Below, piece by piece: positions 44,748 to 55,179 of a stretch of 64,000 bases of DNA; within the stretch, counting starts at the first letter, position 1, and each line of letters opens with the position of its first letter. The DNA is taken from the NCBI GenBank assembly GCA_014621425.1, contig JAANBB010000188.1, forward strand, positions 1-64,000, read 5' to 3'. This stretch comes from Cylindrodendrum hubeiense (lineage: Eukaryota > Ascomycota > Sordariomycetes > Hypocreales > Nectriaceae). The translations under genes and the position numbers were made by a program. A model generated the notes under the pieces. That model made no database searches, was not told the DNA's origin, and saw nothing but the letters and a program-made list of their open reading frames with translations.

Positions 44748-45804
44748 TCAGTGACCAGTCAAGGCGGCGGCCAGTCGCTGGCCCTTCTCTCCACCTAGAT
44801 ACAGATCGTCATCCGGCGACTCCCTCCCCAGCTCCACAGCCTCGCTGTAGCCCTTTGTGACCATATCCTCGTCCACTTTTAACCTGTTCTCAACCAAAGC
44901 CAGGATGACGCTGCGGATCCTAGCAATCTCCCGCATTGTAGACAACTCGAGCGGGTCGTTCTGGCTCGAGTACACCTTGCTGCTGACGCTCTCCTCCATG
45001 CGGTTGATACCCACCGCCTCGGCGTTCGTATCACTCTCAATGTGCTTGCTGATCCAGATGTAGCCGTTCACGCCTAGCAGGACGTCGACCTTGCCACCAG
45101 CGTTGGCCACATCCATGGTCCAAACCTGGCGCTTGGCGCGGACGACGCCGCTGCCACCGCCGATACCCGAGACGCTGACGAAGACGCCATTGCGCAGCTT
45201 TCCGTACTTGAGACTGCGGGTGTGCAGACTAGCGGCACCGTCCTGGTGCAGCTGCTGGACCTCGGCAACGACGAGGTCGCCTTCAGCGAAGAAGCTGCGG
45301 ATCTGCAGCTCGTCCGTCTCGGTACGCTTGCGCAGGATACCGCCGGGGAGGTTAATGGCCGAGATCTGCAGGATAGCTAGCTGTGAGGCAGCGACGTCGA
45401 CACGCCACCGCTTGGCCTGAACCTCGACGATACGGCCGACAACCAAGTCACCAATCTCAGGGGTGTAGCGCGCGCGGAGAGGCCGTACAGAGAGCAGCTT
45501 GTTGGTCTTGGTGAGGGTACCTGCGAGGGAGGATGTGATGGCCGTCTCGCCGGGCTGGACGTAGGTTCCATGTCCACTTGATTCACATGTCAGTATTCAT
45601 ATCGAGACTCGTATCAAGACCAAGACAATATGGCACTTACCGCATCCACTGAGAATTTGATGTAATGACGGTACCAGGTGTGAGGATATCTTCGCCATGG
45701 ACCTCAGCACCGCCGCCGGAATCCGAATCGGAGTCTGAGTCGACAGACATGGCCGCAGCTTGCCGCTTGGCCGCCGGCTGGGGTTGGAGGACTGTGATGG
45801 GCAT
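44748..45804 (-). CDS. rrp4: RNA exosome cap subunit Rrp4
   Basis: Exons 45804-45641 and 45576-44748 give 330 residues. The N-terminal domain ends in the family motif WMRGHGTYV, read across the 64-bp intron. An S1 RNA-binding domain follows ([21 protein letters not shown]), then a KH-like domain with the GxNG motif in [11 protein letters not shown]. Rrp4 is one of three S1/KH proteins that cap the nine-subunit exosome ring and guide RNA into it, in both nucleus and cytoplasm. A short serine-aspartate run ([13 protein letters not shown]) near residue 20 is a plausible phosphorylation site. The start ATG is the one preceding ITVLQP; an upstream in-frame methionine at 45858 would add 18 residues and is less likely. 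Confidence 0.92.
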
Positions 45805-46667
45805 TGTGAGATGAGATGAGAGCGCGAGGCAGTTGGTGTGAGATGAGGCTTGTGGCAAGGCGAAGGCCTACTAGCCGGCGGTCTGTGGTGTCTAGATGTG
45901 GTCTAGATACCGTATCCCCTCAATCGACTGTGTTCGAATCTAAATCGGGTGCGCTGAGTGCCTGTCTCGATGCTTGTCTTGGTGGTTGTGAAGTTGTTTG
46001 AATACTCAAGGTGGGGCCGTGAAGTCGAGATTTTAGAGGTGGGATAGTGTCTGGTACAACAACGGCTAGAAGGGTGATCAACGCACTGCACCGCATCCAA
46101 CTAACATTAGAGCCAAACCGAAGCGTGGATTGCAGAATTCAATATCAGACTGTTCATTCCTCCAGTTAGGCCAGTTTATGAAAATAAATTATATTTGCTA
46201 TTCTCGGTCTACCGCCTCACCTTGAAAATCCCATGCACTTCACAATCCTCTACATGACGGAGACCACTTAATTCCTTCAGATTTACTATACTAGATCGAT
46301 GTATTTACCGTGGCAGATATGTCAAGGGTAAAATGGCTCTAGGTCTCTCCCAGCTCGACATAGGTGAAGCACAAACGGGTTAACACGAGGTCAATAATAG
46401 ACATACTCTATTGTCATGTGCAAATTGTACATAATAATACAACAACTTTTGGCTGAATCTATGCACTCCCAAACGCCTCATATACGGCTTGATATTTTAT
46501 TTTGGTACACTGACGAGGCCCTGCTTGGCAGAATCGTCACAGCCAAGTCGTATTTATTTCGGAGAACGGTGTTTCAAGAGAGCCGCCAGCTTCGTAGCCA
46601 ACGATGTCGGGATTGTTTCGGAGGACGGAATGGAGTTCGTATCGTCTGCAAGAGGAGTGCGTTTGCA
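45805..46667. other. Intergenic region
   Basis: Promoter side of RRP4 and 3' side of the DMAC1-like gene. No coding region. AT-rich around 46170-46300 and 46395-46445. Confidence 0.5.
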
Positions 46668-47012
46668 TTACTTGAATGCCCTCCAGAGACCCATCCAGAC
46701 GAGTCCCACGGAGATGCCCGTGATGCCGAGCTTGCGGCTGCGCATGCCGAACATGGAGTTGCTCTTCAAGATCAACGCTCGCTGCTTCTCGAGCTGCGAC
46801 ATGCCCGAAAAGTAGCTGTATGCTCCGAGACCGAAGAACGCACCGCTGCCTGTGACGGGTTAGCTGATGGTCCTCTTGACAGCGAGCCAGGCGCAAGACC
46901 GACCAATGACTTTACAGGGCAGACAGTCGTCGCCCCGGTCCTGGCGCAGGATATCCTCAAGCTTATCGGGTCGCTCGAGGGACTGGACTGTCGGGATCGT
47001 ATCTCCTGCCAT
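46668..47012 (-). CDS. DMAC1-like small mitochondrial membrane protein (DUF4536)
   Basis: Two exons, 47012-46904 and 46849-46668, encode 96 residues, so the gene is easily missed. The key block is CLPCKVIGSGAFFGLGAYSY, reconstituted across the 54-bp intron; the CxxC plus glycine-rich helix is the DUF4536 pattern of DMAC1/TMEM261, an assembly factor for the distal membrane arm of respiratory complex I in animals. A second hydrophobic helix (KLGITGISVGLVWMGLWRAF) ends the protein. A role in inner-membrane complex assembly is inferred from the family. It is divergent from APM3 with 243 bp between start codons. Confidence 0.72.
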
Positions 47013-47255
47013 CTTGAAAGCTATTACCGGCGGCGACTTGCTGCAGATGCAATACCTCCCAAATTGTCACGAGCTTCAACTTTCGAGAGTCGCGTGACAG
47101 AGAACGGTGATTGGGCATCCCATGTCGATTTGGCTTAGTCATGCACCCTAAATCGGACTTTCGTCATGGCACGTTCCGCCATGCGATGGCGCAGGGGCCA
47201 GAGCTCCGAGCTCAGGGCAGTCAAGTGTCAATCAACGAGGGCGTTGGTCACCACG

Positions 47256-48989
47256 ATGAACGGCGTTATTGAAGCGCTGCACATCTACGATGACAGCAGG
47301 TACGGAGACCTGCACAAATAGCGACCTCTCTCACCTACTAACCGACCCAGGAACTCCATCCTGTCCCACACCTACACCGGGAGGCCACTGTCAGCAGCCC
47401 ATCTACTGCCCCTCTATCTCGAGCATCCAGCACCGCGGCCGAACCTCATCTACCTCCCCAACACGAACCCGCCGACCCTCGTCTTCAGCCTGACTCACGC
47501 AAACCTCCTGTTCCTCATCACGACGTCCACCGAGATCGAGCCGCTCCTGGTTTTCGAGTTCCTGCACCGCGTCATCGATGCCTTCGAGGACTTCCTCGGC
47601 GCGCCAATACTGGCCGTCAAGATCGAGAACAACTACGATGTCGTCGCCCAACTGTTGACGGAGATGTGCGATGCGGGAACGATCAGCACGACGGAGCCCA
47701 ATGCCTTACGAGAGATTGTAGAGCAAGAAGGCTGGGTGGACAAGTTCCTGGGCGGCCTCAGTCTCCCCGGGTTAGTGCCCCCCTGCGCTGCGCTGCAATA
47801 CGAATGGAAGATCAACTAACATCGCATCAGGAAATCGCCATTGAGCACCAACTTTTCAAACTCCAGCGCCCCGTCCCTGATCTCATCCAACACGCCGGGC
47901 CTGCCGTGGAGACGAGCGAATGTGAAGCACACGTCCAATGAGATGTACGCAGATATTGTCGAGACTCTTTCGGTAACGCTTGCGCCTTCAGGGAGGCCGT
48001 TGGCCGCCTTTGCCAACGGCACTATTGCCTTCACATCAAAAGTCTCGGGTGTCCCGGATATCCTGCTTACCCTGACCAGTCCGTCAGGGAAGCACAACCT
48101 CAATGGGATTATGGAGCTACCCGTCTTCCACCCCTGCGTGCGCCTAAATCGGTGGAACGAGAGGCCCGGAGAGCTGAGCTTCATTCCTCCAGATGGAAGA
48201 TTCATTCTGGCAGGTTACGAAGTGGATTTGTTGCCATTTACAAGTGGGAAAAGCGGGAGCTTGAATTCGAACAATCTCAAGCTACCTGTCAACATGGAGG
48301 TCAAGACTGGGCTTGGCTCAACGGGTTCAGACTTCGAAGTCCGGTTACATGTGAACAAGGTTCCCGGAGCGCCTTCACCGGCCTCATCTGGCCTCGGGAG
48401 AGGTGGCGGCTCCGGGCGGCTGGGAGGAGGGCCACATCCCGGGTCCCCTGGAGCGCCCTTGGTGGATGATCTCAACGTTGTGATCCCACTACCAGCAGAT
48501 GTTAGGAACCTCTCGGAGATTCGGCCAAGCCGGGGTGATGCCAGCTTTAACCCCGGGGAGAGGGTATTAGAGTGGAATATCTCGGCAAAAGAACTCTCAG
48601 GGGGAACCAGCTACTTTGGGCTGCGGTGCACAGTCGTGGGACCGTTGGTGGATGACGATGAGGAGGACCTCGACCCCACTGGGTTCGGGTTCGGGACAGA
48701 CTACTCTTTCAACGAGCCATACCAAAGTGTGCCTGTGGCGAAGAGCACGCAGCAGAAGGAGAGCACCAGTGATGACAAGGATGTGAAGAAGATTGCACAG
48801 AACAAGATCCTAATGCCGACGTCGGCGTCTGTGAGCTTCTCAGTCAAGGGATGGCTAGCCAGCGGTTTAAGGGTAGAAAGCATCATGGTAGACCCAAGGA
48901 AGAGCCGGGGTCTAGGAGAGACCATCAAGCCATACAAAGGAGTTAAGTACTTGACGGTCAGCAAGGGCGGCGTGGAGATTCGGTGTTAA
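47256..48989 (+). CDS. apm3: AP-3 adaptor complex mu subunit
   Basis: Exons 47256-47299, 47351-47770 and 47831-48989 encode 540 residues. The N-terminus (MNGVIEALHIYDDSRNSILSHTYTGRP) is the longin-type sigma-like domain of mu chains, and the rest is a mu-homology domain including SNEMYADIVETLSVT, the conserved FHPCVRLNRW entry and the tail YKGVKYLTVSKGGVEIRC. It has the basic and acidic inserts (GRGGGSGRLGGG, DDDEEDLD) typical of fungal Apm3. AP-3 sorts cargo from the Golgi directly to the vacuole, recognising tyrosine-based YxxPhi signals through this subunit. Membership of AP-3 rather than AP-1/2 is judged from the N-terminus and from the highly diverged MHD. Confidence 0.9.
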
Positions 48990-49501
48990 GACGAAGAACG
49001 GGATTGAGCGGGTTGACGTAGGTATAAAGTGACCAAGGTCAAAAATAAATACCAAAGAAGCACAAATAAAACATCAATGACAGTCATTCATCGTCGCCCA
49101 TCCGTGCTGAGTTCAGCCTGCCTACCAAAATATGTGAAGTGCACCCTGCGACCTGCGTAATACTGACCCTCTGAGTCGCCGAGGCGGAGCGCCGAAGATT
49201 CTCTCGGGACATCGGCTCTAAGCGTGGGGTAGCTCCGGCACATCTCCCGTAGTCCGTACCGCCCGAAGCGGTCTGCGTCACCTGCAGCTATGGAGGCCCT
49301 TGTTGTACCGGTTGTGCTGTAATCACTGGACGAACGTGACACCAAGGCATTCGAAAGCCCGGGCGCGGCCGGTTTCTGCTCCTCATCCGTCACCCGTCAC
49401 CCGTCAACCGCCAACCCTCCCCCTCGAACCGCGCGGGAGCTCCGAGATATGAGAGTGAAAGCGTCATCCCGACGGTCTTGAGTCCTCGACCCCGGACGGC
49501 C
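48990..49501. other. Intergenic region with possible small ORF
   Basis: This lies between the APM3 stop codon and the MCT1 start. An antisense ORF (49393-49088) runs through most of it and is listed separately with low confidence. A CACCCGTCA repeat occurs at about 49389-49405. Confidence 0.5.
49088..49393 (-). CDS. Possible small hypothetical protein
   Basis: One ATG-initiated frame of 101 residues (starts MTDEEQKPAAPG, ends ELSTDGRR) reads antisense in the gap between APM3 and MCT1, divergent from MCT1 with 108 bp between starts. Amino-acid use is protein-like (balanced, with D/E/R/S/Y) rather than a compositional artefact. No domain or membrane helix is seen. The 3' end lies close to that of APM3. 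It could be chance in GC-rich DNA; conservation in relatives would settle it. Confidence 0.25.
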   Translation of the reverse strand: MTDEEQKPAAPGLSNALVSRSSSDYSTTGTTRASIAAGDADRFGRYGLREMCRSYPTLRADVPRESSALRLGDSEGQYYAGRRVHFTYFGRQAELSTDGRR

Positions 49502-50833
49502 ATGGAACGGCTCGCGACGCCCACGCCTCTGCTCCGGCGCCGCTGCGCTGCGGGCCTGCATCGACCTTCTGGCGCCCCGGGCCGCCGACTGCTGGCTCCA
49601 TCACCCCCGCAGTCGCGGAGATGGTCCACGCATCGCGGCGGCACCAGGACGGCTCTGTTCTTTCCAGGTTGGTCATGATTCCCTCTTGTGCAATGATGAG
49701 GTCGGCAGACGGGCAGACGGGCTGACAATGGCTGGTTGTCGCGCGCAGGCCAGGGTGTACAGCGGGTGGGCATGTTGACGCCATGGCTCGAGGCATTCCC
49801 TGCGACGGCTTCGCAAATCCGCGACGAGATCGACCACCACATGGGCTACAAGCTCACCGATATTATTCAGAACGGCCCTTCCCGAATCCTCAATGAGACG
49901 CCCAACGCCCAACCGGCCATCATGGCCACCTCCATCTTTATCCTGCGCATCCTCGAGCGCGAGTTCGACTTCAAGGTGGCCGACCACTTCGACGTCACCC
50001 TCGGCCACTCCCTCGGGGAGTTTGCAGCTGTTGTCGCCGGCGGCTATATTTCGTTCCAGGACAGCCTGTGGTTGGTGCGCAAGAGAGCCGAGGCCATGTC
50101 CGATGCGACCCGGCACGCAATTGAAGAGTACGGCGGCGAATACGGCATGGTAGCCATCATCACACACCCGGAGCACATGGCCAGTCTGGTCGGAGCCATC
50201 CGGGAATTTGTAGGGGTTACGAGTACAGGCATGGACGACATACCGCCCATCGAGCAAGTGTTCATTGCCAACATCAACAGCAAGAACCAAATCGTGCTGA
50301 GCGGCAATATTGAGCGTATCAAGACGCTGGTTACCCATCTACGGCAGTTCCTGGGCTACGATCCTCGCGCCGTGCGGCTGAAGAGCGACAGCCCCTTCCA
50401 CAGCCCCATCATGAAGCCGGCCCTCTCCGTCATGAGGGACCTGCTCAACCAAAAGAGCCGCGTCCCGGGTCGTGAGAACGAAGACATGGTCAGCTTCCCC
50501 GGCCAGCTGCCTCTAGTCAGCAACGTCTCAGCGCGCCCAATCTGCAGCAAGGCCGAGTTCAAGGACCTGCTGGCCCGCGGGTGCCTCGACACGGTGCGGT
50601 GGTGGGACAGCATCAAGTACCTGGACCAGGAGGCGCGGATCCGGCGCTGGGTCGGCGTCGGGCCGGGCAAGGTCGGGCGTAATCTAGTTGGCAAGGAAGT
50701 AGGCATGCGAGGCAAGGATTTGGTCAAGGGCGGAGGAGTATGGGCAATTACAGACCCATCCGAAGTAGAGGAGGTGTTGAGAGGGCTAGAAGATACGGCC
50801 GGCATCATGGAAGATGACGAGTATTCCGAATAA
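49502..50833 (+). CDS. mct1: Mitochondrial malonyl-CoA:ACP transacylase
   Basis: Exons 49502-49667 and 49749-50833 encode 416 residues. An arginine-rich N-terminus (LLRRRCAAGLHRP, RRLLAPSPPQSRRWS) is a mitochondrial targeting peptide. The FabD-type acyltransferase core follows: the entry FFPGQGVQRVGM, joined across the intron, then the nucleophile motif GHSLG with Ser143, and the catalytic His273 in SPFHSP. The enzyme loads malonate onto mitochondrial acyl carrier protein for type II fatty-acid synthesis, which feeds lipoate production and respiratory assembly. An acidic tail (EDTAGIMEDDEYSE) ends the protein. A late insertion around PGRENEDMVS is common in fungal versions. Confidence 0.92.
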
Positions 50834-51268
50834 AAAGGTGGCACTTGTGGAGAGGACGTCGTGTAAGAGTTGAGAAGGAATGTTGTAGGAATTAGCAATT
50901 ATGGCCTGGGAACTAGGAACTAGGAACTAGGATTGGGAATTGGGTGGCTTGCGATGTAAGTTAGGAGCCGCTGCTCGGCATTGCAGCTGGTGGGCTTCAA
51001 CGAATCAGCACTTGACATGCTCTCGGTATGAGGAGCAATTACACATAGCCGTCATTATTAGCTTGGAGGCGAGAATATGAGTATATACTACGTATGGTTC
51101 CATTGTGGTTCGCACCTCTATTCCCTTTGACTCGGACAGCTGCGAAAGTGGAGTGTGACTGGGCCAGGGGTCTGTGGATTTCGAGCTCACCAAGCTCCGG
51201 TGCCAACTACAACTCCAGCGCCGAGCTCCCGCCACGGAACAACGCTGCATCCTCCAACCTCAACAACC
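50834..51268. other. Intergenic region
   Basis: It contains the 7-bp repeat at 50911-50931 and a CT-rich patch before the TRAPPC2L start. No gene is seen. Confidence 0.5.
50911..50931. repeat. 7-bp tandem repeat, three copies
   Basis: AACTAGG is repeated three times exactly, about 80 bp downstream of the MCT1 stop codon. Confidence 0.9.
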
Positions 51269-51906
51269 ATGGCCACCGCGATGCCCTCGATCGCTTGCTT
51301 AGGCCTCATCGGCCGGAATGTAAGCTATACATCCCTCCCCGGACATACACACCCTCGCTGCCCTCGTGCGAACCCAGACTAACCGCCCCCCGCCAGAACA
51401 ACCCCCTCCACATTTCCATCTTCCCCTCGCACGACCCGGCAACCAACACCTTCGCCCCGATCCGGACGCCGCTGCAGTTCTCCCTCCTCCTCTCCTCCGC
51501 CATCGACGTCTTCGACCTGCGCGCCAAGCACAACGCCATCTCAGGCGTCGGCCTCTCGGGCGACTTCGGCCTGCTGCACGCCGTCGACGACCGCCTGGCC
51601 GCCTACGGCTTCGAGACCAACACGGGCGTCCGCATGGTCTGCGTCGTCGACATGCGCGGCCGCCGCGTCGACAGCTCGGCTGCGGGCTCCCGCGGCGTGG
51701 GCACTGGCCTGCGCGACGCGGAGCTCAAGCCCGTGTTCCGCGCCATGCAGAACGCCTATGTGCATCTCCTGCAGAACCCCTTCTACGACCCGGATGAGCA
51801 TGCGCCCCTCGGCGGCATGGGTGGCAAGAAGATTACGAGTCGGAAGTTCGCTGAGGATATGAAGAGGATAGGAGAGGGCTGGACGCCGGGGGTGTCGACT
51901 CTCTGA
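51269..51906 (+). CDS. tca17: TRAPP-associated sedlin-fold protein (TRAPPC2L/Tca17)
   Basis: Exons 51269-51319 and 51397-51906 encode 186 residues. The N-terminal strand IACLGLIGRNNNPLHISIFP and the C-terminal motif NAYVHLLQNPFYDPDE, followed by a KKITSRKF segment, match TRAPPC2L/Tca17 better than Trs20, whose C-terminus lacks NPFY. The mid-region LSLLLSSAIDVFD-type helix fits a longin/sedlin fold. The protein would assist TRAPPII assembly and Golgi/Rab traffic. Fungal versions carry an extra loop (MRGRRVDSSAAGSRG) that is visible here. The first exon is short but ends on a clean GTAAGC donor in phase. Confidence 0.85.
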
Positions 51907-52142
51907 GCCGAGGCATGATGGATCATGACAACACATATACGGCGTTTTTGGAGTACGGCATAATGGGATATCCGGTCAGAGATGCTGATGCTCGCCCTTT
52001 TAGACGGCTACGTCAAGTAGCGGCAGATTTCCGTTTCATTATTTGATCCTCTGGTTTATAAATGTGTCCGTCGTCCCCAAGGCCCCAATATTCCAACTGC
52101 TACCCACAGCCGAGTAAGAACGAACGAACAGGTCCAACTTCC
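51907..52142. other. Convergent intergenic region
   Basis: A 236-bp gap between TRAPPC2L and AFG1 stop codons; nothing notable. Confidence 0.5.
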
Positions 52143-54107
52143 TTATATACTCTTGTCGCCATCTGTCTTCAAGTGCTCAACCCTCCACTTGGATAATCCG
52201 GCAATCTCCTCTATCTCCATGCTCTGTCCCATACCTTCGTTAATATCCCGATGAATAGAGTACACCTGGTTATCAAGTCGTTGAGAGACATTGCCCCCCT
52301 CCCAATGTCGTGCCTCAGCGGGCAGCGGCTGCCACCAGTCTCCTGTCCTAGCATGCCATTGGGAACTGCACAGCTCCCATAAACGAGAAGTGGCTCGCTT
52401 GTAAGCAAACCGCTCATCTTCGCCAGTGAAGGCACTCGTTTTTCCAAAATCGACTGGCTTCTCAAGTCCAAAGTCCGAGTCCTGATCGGGATCGTACTGT
52501 GATGTGCTGGATTTTGTGTCGTAGTATGAGACGTTGGGTCTGAAGGGTGACATTTGATCCTGGTAGACTTCGGCAATGGTCTCGGAGTACGTAGCGTCGT
52601 CCGGCTCATCGAGGTTGGTAGACTTGCCGGATGTCTTGCCCTTCTTCTTAGGGAAGAATAGAGAATCTGGGGGGTTCTGAGCTCTAATTATAAGTTTGCA
52701 GCGCGCCTCGTAAAGGGCATCCAGAAGAGTAATAAATCGCCGAGCCTCATTCTTTTTCTCATGTGTCAAGACCGGGACATGGTCGATAATAAAGGTGTGA
52801 TATGTGGAAGCCATTGTGATGTAGTCGGCAGGACCAAATGACTCGACAAGGTCTTCGAATTTCCAGCATACGAAGCCGTTGTAGTGCTTTGGTGTGTGGA
52901 CCTGACGACCGTACACGACAAGGGTCGATGGTTCCCAGAGAGGCAGATGAGGACCACTCCACGAAAGCGCCTCGTGGATTCGGTGCCGCCATGTACCATC
53001 ATCATCAGATGAGAGGTAGTAGTTTATGGGTTGGCTTCGGCGCTCAGGCTTCTCCTCTGAGACCTCCTTTCCAGCTTCGACTGCGCCATAAACGACCGCG
53101 CCGCCAGTCGAAATCTCTGGGCCATCCGCTTCTTCCTTTCGTCGCCAATCCTTTGCCCCTTCCATCTGCCAAAAGTCGCACCTTGCTTTCAGAACTTCCA
53201 AAAAGTTGGCAAAGTCGCTGCTCGCGCCGTAGAGTTCGCCACGGGACCTCGATGGCCCACCGAAGAACCGTCGCATCAGACCCTTTGAAGGCGCAGGGGT
53301 GTAGTCAACACCTATAGCTTTTTGCAGCTCCTCCGGCATACGGTTAGATGATGCAATTAAAACACCGCCTAGCTGGAAGAATGCAATGAAGAGATGACTG
53401 AGTATCTTGCTTGCCGCCCTGTCAGGAAGCTGAAATTCGTCAAGGAATAGGATCGGCGATTCTTCGACGAGCTTCTTGGCCATCCATAAAATAGAATACT
53501 CTGATTCTGCAGTCGCGTTTCTGCCGTTCGATTTCCTATACTGTTCGAGTTGCGAGAGGGTATAGAGCATAAAAGTGTTGAAGTGCCATCTCCTTTTCCG
53601 CTTAGTGGGGAGGCCATCGGCGAGCAGGTCAAGCAGCATTGACTTTCCTGTACCAACTTCTCCAGAAAGAAACAATCCTTTTGGGGAGTTGATCTCAATT
53701 GCCGCCTCGTAGTTGGTGAGGACTCTGGTCAGTGCCATACTTTCTCTGCCTTCGGGGGTAGTTAAGAGATGCTTGAAAAGAGGGTTCCGCCATATGGAAT
53801 GGTTTCGGCGGGCGAGCATGGTGCCATCATCTTCTTCTTCTTCCACAGGCTTGCGCTCTGTGAGGCGGGCAATCTGCTGTAATCTCTGGCGGTATTCGGC
53901 CTCGGGTGAGTAGTCCTTGATGCGAAGGTAGATTTTGTGTAAGTGCCTGGCGAGCCGATGTTGAGACGGGTCTGGCGAGTAAAGGCCGCTGGATACATGG
54001 GTCTGGTACCTGACCAAAGGGTCTGTGATGATGACGGCGGTCGAGAAACGCCTCATGGCGCAACATGCAGTTGTTGAGGGCAGAGATGAGTTGCGGGGGA
54101 CTCTCAT
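52143..54107 (-). CDS. afg1: AFG1-family mitochondrial AAA-type ATPase
   Basis: A single exon encodes 654 residues. A basic N-terminus with MRRFSTAV and no acidic residues for the first 28 positions fits a mitochondrial presequence. Walker A is GEVGTGKS (149-156) and Walker B ILFLDE (219-224), followed by FQLPDRAASKIL and the sensor region LIASSNRMPEEL, as in yeast Afg1 and animal LACE1/AFG1L. The C-terminal part has the family blocks VCWKFEDLVESFGPADYI (quoted in parts: FEDLVESFG, ADYITMAS) and FITLLDALYEARCKL. AFG1 assists degradation or quality control of mitochondrially encoded subunits at the inner membrane. At 654 residues it is longer than yeast Afg1, mostly from a stretch of unlike sequence (about 290-380 and 540-580). 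Confidence 0.9.
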   Translation of the reverse strand: MRVPRNSSLPSTTACCAMRRFSTAVIITDPLVRYQTHVSSGLYSPDPSQHRLARHLHKIYLRIKDYSPEAEYRQRLQQIARLTERKPVEEEEDDGTMLARRNHSIWRNPLFKHLLTTPEGRESMALTRVLTNYEAAIEINSPKGLFLSGEVGTGKSMLLDLLADGLPTKRKRRWHFNTFMLYTLSQLEQYRKSNGRNATAESEYSILWMAKKLVEESPILFLDEFQLPDRAASKILSHLFIAFFQLGGVLIASSNRMPEELQKAIGVDYTPAPSKGLMRRFFGGPSRSRGELYGASSDFANFLEVLKARCDFWQMEGAKDWRRKEEADGPEISTGGAVVYGAVEAGKEVSEEKPERRSQPINYYLSSDDDGTWRHRIHEALSWSGPHLPLWEPSTLVVYGRQVHTPKHYNGFVCWKFEDLVESFGPADYITMASTYHTFIIDHVPVLTHEKKNEARRFITLLDALYEARCKLIIRAQNPPDSLFFPKKKGKTSGKSTNLDEPDDATYSETIAEVYQDQMSPFRPNVSYYDTKSSTSQYDPDQDSDFGLEKPVDFGKTSAFTGEDERFAYKRATSRLWELCSSQWHARTGDWWQPLPAEARHWEGGNVSQRLDNQVYSIHRDINEGMGQSMEIEEIAGLSKWRVEHLKTDGDKSI

Positions 54108-55179
54108 GGTTGACGGTTGTGGGTAAGATGGAGGGTTACAGGGTAGTCATGACGTGGGGTATCGGCTGGGAAATATCTCCGAGTTGCTCGGATAGACGCC
54201 GGTCTGAATTCGGTAGATGAGATGGAGTGAGGCTTGGTCAACAAATCTTTGGCTGAGACAATTGAGATAGTGTCGAGAGTTCCGTAGAGGGGGGACTGTT
54301 CTTATGATGCGGCACTTGTTGATATTGTTGAACAGAGGTCCGAGGTTAGTCGCCTGTATCGGAAGCACCCACTCGGTCAATGCCAAGGTGAGGACCCTCT
54401 GTGGCTACAAACCCATCCGGATACGGAGATTGGGAGAGGATCAATCTGAAGTGAAGAGAGACAAGGGTTGGGTTATCACAGATTAAACGTGTAGGAAAAA
54501 TGTGCAGCCGGGTACTATAAAAACATGTGTACGGAAGTTGTTGGCTGTCGACTTGGCGGGCAAGTATCGTTGAGGCGATACGCGCAGATGCGATGTTTGG
54601 CGACGAGGTGAGCGCCGCTGGACAGCCGCGTTCGGGGGTACCTGACGTTACTAAGGCAAGGCACTGCGCGTCAGAGGTACCCCTCAACCGCCTCAACCGG
54701 AAACAGCCAGCCAAGGCGAGCTGGGTACGTACCCCTACGGTCGCAGCGGCTCTTCCGCCAACAGGCGCACAGCCGTCGAGTGCAGCGGTCATGGTCAGGT
54801 ACCAGAACTCGGTACGTACCCCCTCTACAGCTCCAGGTTGCCAGCGCACTTCCAGGTTGCCAGGCCCCTACGGCCCAATCACAGCGCGACATAGCCCCCT
54901 GTAGCTTGGCGTCCCTCAGGCTGGCCCGCCGTACCAGTCGCCTTTGTTTTTTCGCCTGGAAGCCAATAGGTGCATGCTTCGTCACTCGCTCTACTGCATT
55001 CCATTTTCTACCTTGCCTCTTTCACCAACGCCCAACAAAAGTCACCGCTCGCACCATCTCCTTTGCGACGAAATGCCTCTCTGATCTCTCGGGGCCGAAT
55101 CCATCGCCATCTCGCCCGACACGTCCCTCGCCACTGCTGACACGACCGATCGCCGCCATCCCCTTGCGACCCGCTCAAA
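54108..55179. other. Divergent promoter region AFG1/NUP133
   Basis: About 1.07 kb between start codons. It includes short repeated GTACC/GGTAC motifs between 54640 and 54815 and C/T-rich DNA from about 55000 (probable NUP133 leader). No gene is seen. Confidence 0.5.
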